A stretch of 64,000 bases of DNA from NCBI GenBank assembly GCA_934636655.1, contig CAKUAS010000008.1:47238-111237 (forward strand). The letters run 5' to 3'. Position 1 is the stretch's first letter. Each line of letters starts with the position of its first letter. The position numbers and the translations under genes are program-made. Positions 1 through 7,901 of the stretch are shown here, one piece after another. The notes under the pieces were generated by a model, which saw only the letters and a program-made list of their open reading frames with translations, did not search any database and was not told the DNA's origin. Source of the DNA: an uncultured Oscillospiraceae bacterium (GTDB taxonomy: Bacteria > Bacillota > Clostridia > Oscillospirales > Oscillospiraceae).

Positions 1-149
1 AGAATGACGAAAGCATAGCTTGCCCAGCCGACAGCGTTAAAAAGCCCTACTATATATATTATGACCAGCAGAAGCTTCGTGCGCGGATCAAGCCTGTGCA
101 CAACGGTATCTCCGGGGAAATACTGGCCGAGGGTTATGTCCTTAAGCAT
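1..149 (-). CDS. ecfT: ECF transporter transmembrane component EcfT (N-terminal part only)
   Basis: This is the start of the integral membrane T component of an energy-coupling-factor vitamin or micronutrient importer. It couples the two ATPases to exchangeable substrate-binding S components. About 49 residues are visible before the window edge. They contain the family's opening, with an ITLGQYFPG stretch followed by HRLDPRTKLL, and then the first hydrophobic segment (LLVIIYIVGLF). The ATG at 149 overlaps the last codons of the upstream ATPase gene by 8 bp, which implies translational coupling. Gene order methyltransferase-ecfA1-ecfA2-ecfT supports the assignment. The rest of the protein lies outside the window. 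Confidence 0.9.
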   Translation of the reverse strand, partial: MLKDITLGQYFPGDTVVHRLDPRTKLLLVIIYIVGLFNAVGWASYAFVI

Positions 150-1008
150 TGCGTCCGGCCTCCTTTTTCAGTTTAAGGAGAGCCGAGAGCAGCTGCTCGA
201 TGGTGTAGATCGAGCCATCTACCCGTACGCCCTGCTCACGCAGCGCCGCAGCAATCTGCGTCGGCGCGGGAACGGACAGGCCTATATCCGAAAGTTCCTT
301 CGGATTTGAGAACACCTCTTCCGGCGTTCCGTCAAAGCGGATGCTGCCGTGATTGAAGACGATGAGCCTGTCGGCAATGCGGGCAACGTCATCCATGCTG
401 TGGCTTACGATGACGACGGTCGAGCCCGTCTTTTCGCGGTAATCGCAGATAGTCTCGAGTATTTTTTTGCATCCGGCGGGATCAAGACCGGCCGTCGGCT
501 CATCGAGGATGAGAACGCCGGGGCGCATTGCGATAACGCCGGCTATGGCAACTCTGCGCTTCTGTCCTCCGGACAGCTCGAGCGGCGAGCGCTCAAAGAG
601 CTCCTCGCCCACGCCGACAAGGGCGGCGGCCTCGCGCACGCGCTCGTCGATCTCGTTCTCGGAAAGCTTCATGTTCTTTGGGCCGAAGGCTATATCGGCG
701 TACACAGTCTCCTCAAAAAGCTGATACTCCGGGTACTGGAACACAAGGCCGACCTTAAATCTGACGTCGCGCGCAGCGGTCTTATCTCCGTTAATATTAA
801 TGCTGTCGACAAGCACCGTGCCGCTCGTCGGAACGAGCAGGCCGTTTAAGTGCTGGATAAATGTGCTCTTGCCCGAACCCGTGTGGCCGATAAGGCCGAC
901 GAGCTGGCCGTGCGGTATCTCGACGTTTACATCGTTTATCGCTATTTTTTCAAAGGGCGTGTCCGCGCTGTAAACATGGCTCAGACCGTTTACTTTTATC
1001 TCTGACAT
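142..1008 (-). CDS. ecfA2: ECF transporter ATP-binding subunit EcfA2
   Basis: This is one of the two cytoplasmic ATPases that power the group II ECF importer together with EcfA1 and EcfT. Walker A is GHTGSGKST at residues 41-49. The HTGSGKST form followed by QHLNGLL is characteristic of EcfA2. The signature LSGGQKRR and the Walker B run LILDEPTAGLD follow, and the 288-residue length is normal for the family. The gene starts 4 bp after ecfA1 ends and overlaps ecfT by 8 bp, so it sits in the middle of a tight operon. S components are usually encoded elsewhere, so the substrate cannot be inferred here. Confidence 0.95.
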   Translation of the reverse strand: MSEIKVNGLSHVYSADTPFEKIAINDVNVEIPHGQLVGLIGHTGSGKSTFIQHLNGLLVPTSGTVLVDSININGDKTAARDVRFKVGLVFQYPEYQLFEETVYADIAFGPKNMKLSENEIDERVREAAALVGVGEELFERSPLELSGGQKRRVAIAGVIAMRPGVLILDEPTAGLDPAGCKKILETICDYREKTGSTVVIVSHSMDDVARIADRLIVFNHGSIRFDGTPEEVFSNPKELSDIGLSVPAPTQIAAALREQGVRVDGSIYTIEQLLSALLKLKKEAGRNA

Positions 1009-1012
1009 ATTA

Positions 1013-1843
1013 CTATAATTCCTTTGCGATTTCCTTTGCGCATTCGTTGACTCCGAGCGCCGTGAGCGGCAGATCCCAGCCGTTTTTGTTGAGCTCGAAC
1101 ATGAGCTCAGTCGTTGCGGGAACGGTGAGTCCCTCGCTTTTCATGAGCTCGACCTGCGAGAACACCTTTTCCGGACTGTCATCGGCGATGACATGGCCGT
1201 TTGACATGACGATGACGCGGTCGGCACCGATACACTCGGACATATGATGCGTTATGAGTACGACCGTTATGCCCTTTTCGCGGCAAAGCTTCGTGACGGT
1301 GTCTATGACCTCGGCTCTGCCCTTGGGGTCGAGCATAGCCGTCGGCTCATCGAGCACAATGACCTCGGGCTCCATAGCGATAACTCCCGCTATCGCGACG
1401 CGCTGCTTCTGTCCGCCGGACAGAAGATGCGGCGCATGCAGCCGAAACTCGTACATATCGACCTGCTTCAAGGCATTGTCAACGCGCTTTCGTATCTCCT
1501 CCGGCTCAACGCCGAGGTTTTCCGGCGCGAAAGCGACATCGTCCTCGACTACGTTTGCGACGATCTGGTTGTCGGGATTCTGGAACACCATGCCGACAGT
1601 GCGGCGGATATCTATAAGTTTGTCCTCATCGTTAGTACTCATCCCGTTAACGAGCACCTCGCCCTCCGTCGGCGTGATAATGGCGTTCAAGTGCTTTGCA
1701 AGAGTGCTTTTTCCGGAGCCGTTATGACCCAAAACCGCGACAAAGCTTCCCTTTTCAATCTCAAGGTCTATGCCGCAGAGGCTTTCAAACTCGTCGCCCG
1801 GGTATGTGTAATGCAAATTTTTTATGCTGATTATACTGCTCAT
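1013..1843 (-). CDS. ecfA1: ECF transporter ATP-binding subunit EcfA1
   Basis: This is the partner ATPase of EcfA2 in the shared energising module for vitamin uptake. Walker A GHNGSGKST lies near residues 39-47, the signature LSGGQKQRVA and Walker B VIVLDEPTAMLD follow, and the H-loop histidines of LITHHM are present. I chose the ATG at 1843, which gives 276 aa, because an AAAGGGA ribosome-binding sequence lies upstream. An in-frame ATG at 1861 would overlap the methyltransferase gene. The gene begins 2 bp after the methyltransferase stop, so it is probably co-transcribed from the promoter near 2746-2774. Confidence 0.94.
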   Translation of the reverse strand: MSSIISIKNLHYTYPGDEFESLCGIDLEIEKGSFVAVLGHNGSGKSTLAKHLNAIITPTEGEVLVNGMSTNDEDKLIDIRRTVGMVFQNPDNQIVANVVEDDVAFAPENLGVEPEEIRKRVDNALKQVDMYEFRLHAPHLLSGGQKQRVAIAGVIAMEPEVIVLDEPTAMLDPKGRAEVIDTVTKLCREKGITVVLITHHMSECIGADRVIVMSNGHVIADDSPEKVFSQVELMKSEGLTVPATTELMFELNKNGWDLPLTALGVNECAKEIAKEL

Positions 1844-1845
1844 TC

Positions 1846-2709
1846 TCAGTCCCTTTCCCACCGGCAGGTCGCGCCGCAGGGCAGCACGAGGCCGGAATCG
1901 GTGACCGGCAGGCCAAGCTCGCGGCTTTCCGAGCGTCCGCCGAATTTTTTTGTGAATATGCTCTCCGTGACATACGAGAGCACAGAGGGTGACAGCCCCG
2001 TCGTGTAGGAGTTTATTATCACAAACAGCGGATCATCCGACAGCACGCCCGCACACAGTGACACGAAAGGCCAAAGGTTCTGCTCAAGCTTCCATACCTC
2101 GCCGCCGGGGCCGCGCCCGTAGGACGGCGGATCCATGATGATGGCGTCGTATTTTCTGCCGCGGCGTATCTCACGCTCGACGAATTTTGCGCAGTCGTCG
2201 ACTATCCAGCGTATCGGCGCATCGGAAAGTCCGGAAGCGGCGGCATTTTCCTTGCCCCATGCAACCATTCCCTTAGCCGCGTCGACGTGGCAGACGCTTG
2301 CCCCGGCCTTGGCGCAGGCTATAGTTGCCGCGCCCGTGTAGGCAAAGAGATTCAGGACATTTATCGGGCGGCCCGCCGTGCGTATCTTATTCATGGCAAA
2401 GTCCCAGTTGCAGGCCTGCTCTGGGAAAAGGCCCGTGTGCTTGAAATTCATGGGCTTTACGTTGAACGTGAGCTCCCCGTAATTTATCTTCCAGCTTGCC
2501 GGAAGTCCGCCCTTATCCCAGGCTCCGCCGCCGGTAGATGCACGGCGATATCGCGCATCACGCATGTTCCATCGCGTGTCGATGCGCGGCGTGTCCCATA
2601 TGGCCTGCGGGTCGGGGCGCACAAGATAAAACCTGCCCCAGCGCTCAAGCTTTTCACCCTTTGAGCAGTCGATGAGCTCAAAGTCCTGCCATTTATCCGA
2701 TATCCACAT
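1846..2709 (-). CDS. RlmI-like class I SAM-dependent methyltransferase
   Basis: This is a cytoplasmic SAM-dependent methyltransferase resembling the catalytic half of 23S rRNA m5C methyltransferases (RlmI/RlmK-like, Methyltrans_SAM domain). A Rossmann motif I reading VLNLFAYTGAAT lies near residues 115-130, followed by an acidic motif around CHVDAAKG and the catalytic-type IIMDPPSYGRG. The 287-aa length lacks the N-terminal PUA domain of full RlmI, so the RNA substrate is uncertain. The ATG at 2709 has AAGGT 6 nt upstream. The ATG at 2715 lies directly on that sequence and is less likely. It is first in an operon with the ecf genes. That linkage probably reflects genome organisation rather than shared function. 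Confidence 0.85.
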   Translation of the reverse strand: MWISDKWQDFELIDCSKGEKLERWGRFYLVRPDPQAIWDTPRIDTRWNMRDARYRRASTGGGAWDKGGLPASWKINYGELTFNVKPMNFKHTGLFPEQACNWDFAMNKIRTAGRPINVLNLFAYTGAATIACAKAGASVCHVDAAKGMVAWGKENAAASGLSDAPIRWIVDDCAKFVEREIRRGRKYDAIIMDPPSYGRGPGGEVWKLEQNLWPFVSLCAGVLSDDPLFVIINSYTTGLSPSVLSYVTESIFTKKFGGRSESRELGLPVTDSGLVLPCGATCRWERD

Positions 2710-2745
2710 AAGCATACCTTACCTATTATACTGATATAGCATTTT

Positions 2746-2774
2746 ATTTTAGCATTTTTTATATGTATAAGCAA
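2746..2774 (-). promoter_or_regulatory. Sigma-A promoter of methyltransferase-ecf operon
   Basis: On the minus strand a TTGCTT -35 box (2769-2774) and a TAAAAT -10 box (2746-2751) are separated by 17 bp, about 37 bp upstream of the chosen start. Confidence 0.6.
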
Positions 2775-2839
2775 GAAAAATACGTTCACAATTTCGGCGG
2801 TGCATATATATGATTTTTTAGGCAATTTTTAAAATTTTC

Positions 2840-2893
2840 TTGACAAGGCCGCTGTCTGTGTGTATGCTAAGTGTATGAGAACGAACCACACAG
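2840..2893 (+). promoter_or_regulatory. Sigma-A promoter with candidate YtrA-type operator
   Basis: TTGACA (2840-2845) and TATGCT (2863-2868) are separated by 17 bp. A perfect 7-bp inverted repeat, CTGTGTG at 2856-2862 and CACACAG at 2887-2893, brackets the -10 box and start site. It is well placed for autorepression by the GntR regulator encoded next. Operator function is inference. Confidence 0.65.
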
Positions 2894-2914
2894 TTAGCTT
2901 GGAGGGGTCAAACA

Positions 2915-3280
2915 GTGATCAGCATAAACTTCCGCGATCCGCGTCCTATATATGAGCAGATAAAGGACGGGATGCGCCGCCTGATCGTTTCCGGGGCGCT
3001 GCCTGCCGGCAGCAAGATAAGCTCGGTGCGCGAGATGGCGACAGGACTCGCGATAAACCCCAGCACCATACAGCGCGCTTACCGCGAGCTTGAGGCCGAG
3101 GGCTATATCTGCTCCGTGCCGGGCAAGGGCAGCTTCGTATGCTCAAACGACGAGGCAGAGGCTCTTAACCGTGCGGAGCTGCTCGGCAAATTCGACGAGC
3201 TTGTCACGGAGCTTGGCTACATCGGTGTTACAAGGCAGATGCTTTCTCAGCGCCTGAAAGGAGAGCAGAACAATGATTGA
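2915..3280 (+). CDS. GntR family regulator, YtrA subfamily
   Basis: This is a short cytoplasmic DNA-binding repressor of the YtrA type. It consists of an N-terminal winged helix-turn-helix (residues about 10-75, with PIYEQIKDGMRR and the NPSTIQRAYRELEAEG recognition region) and a short C-terminal dimerisation helix, with no effector domain. The 121-aa length fits the subfamily. Translation starts at a GTG at 2915 with GGAGGGG 7 nt upstream. The stop overlaps the next ATPase gene by 8 bp. YtrA regulators normally repress their own ABC-transporter operon, which fits the operator-like repeat at 2856-2893. Confidence 0.9.
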   Translation: MISINFRDPRPIYEQIKDGMRRLIVSGALPAGSKISSVREMATGLAINPSTIQRAYRELEAEGYICSVPGKGSFVCSNDEAEALNRAELLGKFDELVTELGYIGVTRQMLSQRLKGEQNND

Positions 3281-4166
3281 GATCAAAAACGTCGTCAAGG
3301 AGTTTGACGGCTTCCGCGCGCTCGACGGACTGAGCATGACCGTTCCGGGCGGCTCGGTTTACGGCCTTGTAGGACCCAACGGCGCGGGCAAGAGCACGAT
3401 CATCCGCCACCTGACCGGCATATACAAGCAGGATTCCGGAGAGGTGCTCGTTGACGGACAGCCCGTGTTTGAAAATCCCGCCGTCAAAAACCGTATCGCG
3501 TACATCCCCGACGATATATTTTACTTTGCAAACGCAAGCATCGGCGAAATGGCGAATTTCTACCGCAGCATTTATCCGCAGTTTGACGCAGAGCGTTTCA
3601 AAAAGCTCGGAGAGGTGTTCGGTCTCGACGTAAAGCGCCAGATGCGCAAGCTTTCCAAAGGCATGCAGAAGCAGGCCGCGTTTTGGATGATGATGGCGCT
3701 CAGGCCGGATATCCTCGTGCTCGACGAGCCGGTCGACGGCCTTGACCCCGTGATGCGCCGCCAAATATGGAGCATCATCATGTCCGACGTTGCGGAGAAC
3801 GGAACGACAGTCCTCGTCTCGTCGCACAATCTGCGCGAGCTTGAGGATGTGTGTGACCACGTCGGAATAATGAACAAGGGCAAAATTATGATCGAGCGCA
3901 GCCTGAGCGAGCTTCAGGAGGGCATCGTCAAGATGCAGCTTGCCCTGCCCGACGGCGAGACGCTGCCCGAGGGGCTTGATATCCTGCACAGCTCCTCCAC
4001 CGGCAGGCTGCAAACCATTATCCTGCACGGAACATCGGCGGAGCTTGAGGAAAAGCTTTCGCCGTGCAAGCCGCTGTTCATGGACTTTGTTCCGCTGACG
4101 CTTGAGGAGATATTTATTTATGAGCTGGGAGGTGCCGACTATGAAGTCAAAGATATCGTTCTTTAA
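3273..4166 (+). CDS. ABC transporter ATP-binding protein (YtrA-regulated exporter)
   Basis: This is the ATPase of a YtrA-linked ABC-2-like transporter. Walker A is GPNGAGKST at residues 34-42 and Walker B is ILVLDEPVDGLD. The signature reads LSKGMQKQ in place of canonical LSGGQ, a variation seen in BcrA/YtrB-type exporter ATPases. Residues after about 215 form a C-terminal extension of unknown role. Operons of this arrangement often respond to cell-envelope stress or peptide antibiotics, but the substrate is not deducible. The gene overlaps both its regulator (8 bp) and the permease (26 bp), so the three genes form one unit. Confidence 0.9.
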   Translation: MIEIKNVVKEFDGFRALDGLSMTVPGGSVYGLVGPNGAGKSTIIRHLTGIYKQDSGEVLVDGQPVFENPAVKNRIAYIPDDIFYFANASIGEMANFYRSIYPQFDAERFKKLGEVFGLDVKRQMRKLSKGMQKQAAFWMMMALRPDILVLDEPVDGLDPVMRRQIWSIIMSDVAENGTTVLVSSHNLRELEDVCDHVGIMNKGKIMIERSLSELQEGIVKMQLALPDGETLPEGLDILHSSSTGRLQTIILHGTSAELEEKLSPCKPLFMDFVPLTLEEIFIYELGGADYEVKDIVL

Positions 4167-5937
4167 TCCCGGGCTTTTCAAAAGCACGCTCCGGCGCTTT
4201 TGGCCGCTTTGGATAATTCACTTTGCCGGCTGGTTCCTGTTCATGCCGATGCTGACGCTTATAAACAGCATCGGACCTAACAAGTACGATGATTTCGTAT
4301 TCACCATATCGGAATCGGCGATTTTTGCCGCACCGATCACTGCGTTTCTCATGGCGATAATATCCGCCATGGCCGTATTCAGCTTCATGTATTCAAGCCG
4401 CAGCACGGGTCTCGTCGCCTCTCTGCCGCTTCGCCGCGAAACGATCTTCGGCTCTGTGTGGCTCGGCGGTCTCGCAGCGGTGATAGGCTCGAACCTCCTT
4501 ATCGCGTTGCTGACCTTCCTGTTCTCTCTCGGTGCCGATGTGAGCACTGCGCTCGCGTTCAAGGCGGTATGCACATGGCTGGGCGTATACTCAATGCAGT
4601 TTATACTGTTTTTCGGCATTGCCTCGATAACCGCTGTGATGACCGGAAGCATCGTCGTTCTGCCGATACTTTATGTTGTCTTCAACTTCTTCGTTTTCGG
4701 CATGGAGGCCATAATCCGCGCGCATTTTTCCTACCTCATTTGGGGTATGTCAAACTATTCGCTCGACTGCGTTCTCGACTTCCTGTCCCCGATCGTTTAC
4801 ATGACCGGTGATTTCGTTCCGGAAGTCACTTACAGAACGATACCCTATGCATTTGACAGCTTCAGCCCCATCACCACCACCCGCGAGTGCATAGCCTTCA
4901 CCTTCGAACACTGGCTGCCCGTCATCATCTACTGCATCGTTGGCCTTGTTTTCTCCATTGCGGCGCTTATGATGTTCAAAAAGCGCAGAATGGAGTCCGC
5001 CGGAGATGTTGTCGCGGTACGCTGCCTGAGACCCGTTTTCAAATACGGCGTTGCCGCGTGCTCGGCGCTGTGCGGCGGTCTGCTGCTGTATGTGATGCTC
5101 TATTCGCTGTTCAACGTTCCCGCGCTGTCGGTCATCATCATGATACCAAGCATGATGATATTTGCCTTCATCGGCTATTTCGGCGCGAAGATGCTGCTTG
5201 AAAAGAGCTTCCACGTTTTCCGCGGCGGCTGGGTCGGATTTATCGTGATCTGCTGCCTGTGCGCGGTGTTCACGCTCTGCTGCGACCTTGACGTATGCGG
5301 CGTAGGAAGCTATGTTCCCGAGGTCAGCGAGATAGAGAGCATGAGCATGTACTCGGCAGGGAAAATAAAGCAGCCCGAAGCTATTGAGAGTTATCGCAAT
5401 CTGCACCTTAAGATACTCAGCCAGAAGGATAAATACGAGAGCCTTGACGAAAGCTCCGACGATTCCGGTTCTCTCCTGTTTGTCTACAATCTCAAGAACG
5501 GCAGGACCGTCACGCGCGAGTACGTTATCCCCGGCAATGACGAGATCTACGAAGAATATTATGACTTGATGAACTCTCCGGCGGTCCTCATTGAGCGCTT
5601 CACTCCGCGCATCCCCGTGACCGCTGAGAACTGCGACTATGCCGTGCTCTGGACGGAGGACGGCCGCAGCGCGGAGCTCACGCCCGAGCAGGTCGTCGAC
5701 TTCTATCAAAACGCGCTCATCCCCGATATCAAGGCCGGGCGCAAGATCATAGGCGGAGACGTTTATTACCTCGCAACGATGGAGGTCACGCTCATAAGCT
5801 CCGACGAGACCGAGCTGGACGACTATTATAATCTCTCGGTCGATATAAACGTCGACTGCACCGAGTGCGTCTCCTGGATACAGAAAAATCTCAATATTGA
5901 GCTCCCCCTGCCGGACATTGGCGATACAGAACAATAA
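4141..5937 (+). CDS. ABC transporter permease with extracytoplasmic C-terminal region
   Basis: This is the membrane partner of the preceding ATPase. The first 400 or so residues hold multiple hydrophobic segments (for example FAAPITAFLMAII and VIIYCIVGLVFSIAALM). After a last segment near residues 370-395 (FIVICCLCAVFTLCC) there is a soluble, acidic domain of about 200 residues, presumably outside the cell. I start at the ATG at 4141 (598 aa) because GGGAGG lies about 8 nt upstream. A longer reading from 4102 lacks a ribosome-binding site. A strong terminator follows at 5943. The C-terminal domain is unusual for a simple permease and may sense or bind a ligand. Confidence 0.85.
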   Translation: MKSKISFFNPGLFKSTLRRFWPLWIIHFAGWFLFMPMLTLINSIGPNKYDDFVFTISESAIFAAPITAFLMAIISAMAVFSFMYSSRSTGLVASLPLRRETIFGSVWLGGLAAVIGSNLLIALLTFLFSLGADVSTALAFKAVCTWLGVYSMQFILFFGIASITAVMTGSIVVLPILYVVFNFFVFGMEAIIRAHFSYLIWGMSNYSLDCVLDFLSPIVYMTGDFVPEVTYRTIPYAFDSFSPITTTRECIAFTFEHWLPVIIYCIVGLVFSIAALMMFKKRRMESAGDVVAVRCLRPVFKYGVAACSALCGGLLLYVMLYSLFNVPALSVIIMIPSMMIFAFIGYFGAKMLLEKSFHVFRGGWVGFIVICCLCAVFTLCCDLDVCGVGSYVPEVSEIESMSMYSAGKIKQPEAIESYRNLHLKILSQKDKYESLDESSDDSGSLLFVYNLKNGRTVTREYVIPGNDEIYEEYYDLMNSPAVLIERFTPRIPVTAENCDYAVLWTEDGRSAELTPEQVVDFYQNALIPDIKAGRKIIGGDVYYLATMEVTLISSDETELDDYYNLSVDINVDCTECVSWIQKNLNIELPLPDIGDTEQ

Positions 5938-5942
5938 AACTT

Positions 5943-5975
5943 ACAGCACCTCACGATCATGTGAGGTGCTGTTTT
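5943..5975 (+). terminator. Intrinsic terminator of YtrA-ABC operon
   Basis: A 12-bp stem (5943-5954 with 5961-5972), a 6-nt loop and a short T run lie directly after the permease stop. Confidence 0.85.
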
Positions 5976-6017
5976 ACGCTTTAAATTGTGCTATATGACG
6001 CGTTCTTCAATACCGTG

Positions 6018-6046
6018 TTGACAAGTTTTTGGTGATAATGTATAAT
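6018..6046 (+). promoter_or_regulatory. Perfect-consensus sigma-A promoter of megL
   Basis: TTGACA (6018-6023), a 17-bp spacer and TATAAT (6041-6046) match consensus exactly. The leader is only about 50 nt, leaving little room for a riboswitch. Confidence 0.9.
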
Positions 6047-6102
6047 GCAGCTATGAATTTCAGTAATACCGATATAAAATTTTAGCAAGATTGGAGAATG
6101 AC

Positions 6103-7305
6103 ATGGAAAAAGAAATGCTCGAAAACGCCGGATTCGGCACACGCGCAGTCCACGCAGGCAACATCAGAGACACGCAGTACGGCTCGCTTACGATGCCAAT
6201 CTATCAGACCTCGACCTTCTACTTTGAAAACTGCGAGCAGGGCGGCCGCCGCTTTGCCGGTGAAGAGGGCGGATACATTTACAGCCGCCTCGGAAACCCC
6301 ACCACCACGGTGCTTGAGGACAAGATCGCTGCGCTTGAGGGCGGCGAGGCCTGCGCGGCAGCGGCCTCCGGCATGGGCGCGATATCCTCCTGCCTGTGGT
6401 CTATAGCAGGCGCGGGAAAGCACATCATCGCCGATGAAACGCTATACGGCTGCACCTTTGCTCTGCTTAACCACGGCATGACAGAGTACGGCGTTGAGGT
6501 TACATTCACAGACCTCAGTGACATTGAGAATCTCAAGGCAAATCTTAAGAAAAACACCGTTGCCGTTTACCTGGAAACACCGGCAAATCCGAACCTCAAG
6601 ATAACCGACATCGAGCTTCTTGCAAAGACCGCGCATGAATATAACGGCGATATCAAGGTCGTCTGCGACAACACCTTTGCCTCCCCCGCCCTGCAGAATC
6701 CCCTCAAGCTCGGCGCAGACGTTGTCGTCCACTCGGCGACCAAGTACCTCAACGGCCACGGCGACGTTATCGCCGGATTTGTCGTAGGCTCGGCAGAGTT
6801 TATAACCCGCGTGAAGATGTTCGGTCTTAAGGATATGACCGGCTCGACGCTCGGACCGTTCGAGGCATGGCTCATCCTGCGCGGACTCAAGACCCTTGAG
6901 CTTCGCGTCGCTCGCCACACGGAGAGCGCAAAGAAGATCGCACTGTATCTGTACGAGAATGACAAGGTCGAGCATGTCAACTATCCCGGACTTCCCTCTC
7001 ATCCCGGACATGAGATAGCAAAGCGCCAAATGCGCGACTTCGGCGGCATGATCTCGTTTGAGATAAAGGGCGGCAAGGAGGCCGGAATGAAGTTCTGCAA
7101 CTCGCTCAGGCTGTGCACTATCGCAGTCTCACTCGGCGACGCGGAAACGCTCATTGAGCATCCTGCATCCATGACCCACTCCACCTACGGTCCGGAGGAG
7201 CTCAAAGCAGCCGGTATATCCGCCGGTCTTATCCGCCTGTCCGTCGGCCTTGAAAATGTCGACGATATAATCGCCGATTTCGAGCAGGCCTTCAAGCAAA
7301 TATAA
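6103..7305 (+). CDS. megL: Methionine gamma-lyase (PLP-dependent, Cys/Met metabolism family)
   Basis: This is a cytoplasmic PLP enzyme of the cystathionine gamma-synthase family. It probably cleaves methionine to methanethiol, ammonia and 2-oxobutyrate. Family motifs are present: YSRLGNPT, the PLP-lysine motif HSATKYLNGHGD, and the C-terminal SLGDAETLIEHPASMTHS. A cysteine in LYGCTFAL sits at the position of the active-site cysteine that distinguishes methionine gamma-lyases from cystathionine lyases. I chose the ATG at 6103 (400 aa) because GGAG lies 6 nt upstream. A TTG at 6091 overlaps that site. It is a single-gene unit with a consensus promoter and a terminator. Activity on homocysteine or cystathionine cannot be excluded. 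Confidence 0.88.
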   Translation: MEKEMLENAGFGTRAVHAGNIRDTQYGSLTMPIYQTSTFYFENCEQGGRRFAGEEGGYIYSRLGNPTTTVLEDKIAALEGGEACAAAASGMGAISSCLWSIAGAGKHIIADETLYGCTFALLNHGMTEYGVEVTFTDLSDIENLKANLKKNTVAVYLETPANPNLKITDIELLAKTAHEYNGDIKVVCDNTFASPALQNPLKLGADVVVHSATKYLNGHGDVIAGFVVGSAEFITRVKMFGLKDMTGSTLGPFEAWLILRGLKTLELRVARHTESAKKIALYLYENDKVEHVNYPGLPSHPGHEIAKRQMRDFGGMISFEIKGGKEAGMKFCNSLRLCTIAVSLGDAETLIEHPASMTHSTYGPEELKAAGISAGLIRLSVGLENVDDIIADFEQAFKQI

Positions 7306-7318
7306 GCTTATAATTTTT

Positions 7319-7345
7319 AAAGCCCGTCCACGGACGGGCTTTTTG
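7319..7345 (+). terminator. Terminator of megL
   Basis: AGCCCGTC pairs with GACGGGCT around a CACG loop and is followed by five T residues. Confidence 0.88.
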
Positions 7346-7777
7346 TTATTTTCTGTTCATATATTCCGGCTTTTTATGGCCGCAGACCGTGCAGTAATCG
7401 AGATCCTTTTCGTAGAAATGGCGATTTGACTCGATGTGCTGCTTCATTTTTATAAAGCGCGCTCTCTCCTGCTTTGTGAGCTTGCCTCGATAAGTCCGGT
7501 TTTTATAGTCGCGTGCTATGATGACGCTGACACCCAGAAATATGACGCCGAACACAATGAAGATCACTGCAGCGACCCAAAGAACGCCCTGTGCTACCTC
7601 ACCCATGGCCGGTCCGTTTAAAAACGGGCGGAAATACACGGCGCAGACGACGGCAATAAGCGTGAGCGCGGCATACACGCCGAACTGCGGCCACAGCGTC
7701 GGAGGCAGCTTTCCGCAGTGCGGGCAGATCTTCATTCCTTCGGGTATATAGTTCTTACAGTTTTCACATTCACGCAT
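7346..7777 (-). CDS. Small zinc-ribbon membrane protein of unknown function
   Basis: I do not recognise a named family. The 143-aa protein starts with a zinc ribbon (CENCKNYIPEGMKICPHCG, two CxxC knuckles at about residues 4-7 and 18-21). Two hydrophobic segments follow (about 33-50 and 65-90), then a basic stretch, and a further CxxC near the C-terminus (YCTVCGHKKP). The layout suggests a membrane protein with cytoplasmic metal-binding ends. The stop codon abuts the megL terminator. No operon partner is visible, and the next minus-strand gene upstream ends in its own terminator. Confidence 0.75.
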   Translation of the reverse strand: MRECENCKNYIPEGMKICPHCGKLPPTLWPQFGVYAALTLIAVVCAVYFRPFLNGPAMGEVAQGVLWVAAVIFIVFGVIFLGVSVIIARDYKNRTYRGKLTKQERARFIKMKQHIESNRHFYEKDLDYCTVCGHKKPEYMNRK

Positions 7778-7850
7778 GCTTTTTCTCCTTTATGCGATGG
7801 TGCTTCTGATTATATCATATTTTGAGATTTTTTCAACAATTATGGCGCTT

Positions 7851-7877
7851 AAAAAGGAGCAGCTTTCGCTGCTCCTT
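7851..7877 (-). terminator. Terminator of the NSS transporter gene
   Basis: A 10-bp perfect stem (7854-7863 with 7868-7877) is followed on the minus strand by a T run (complement of 7851-7855). Confidence 0.88.
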
Positions 7878-7901
7878 AAACCGTATGTTATGTTGCTTTC
7901 C

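Noticed and set aside
4750..5934. Long minus-strand ORFs opposite the ABC permease, and similar ones opposite the ABC ATPase, ADH and dehydratase genes
   Set aside because: They are mirror-frame shadows of well-supported genes, with no ribosome sites or recognisable motifs.
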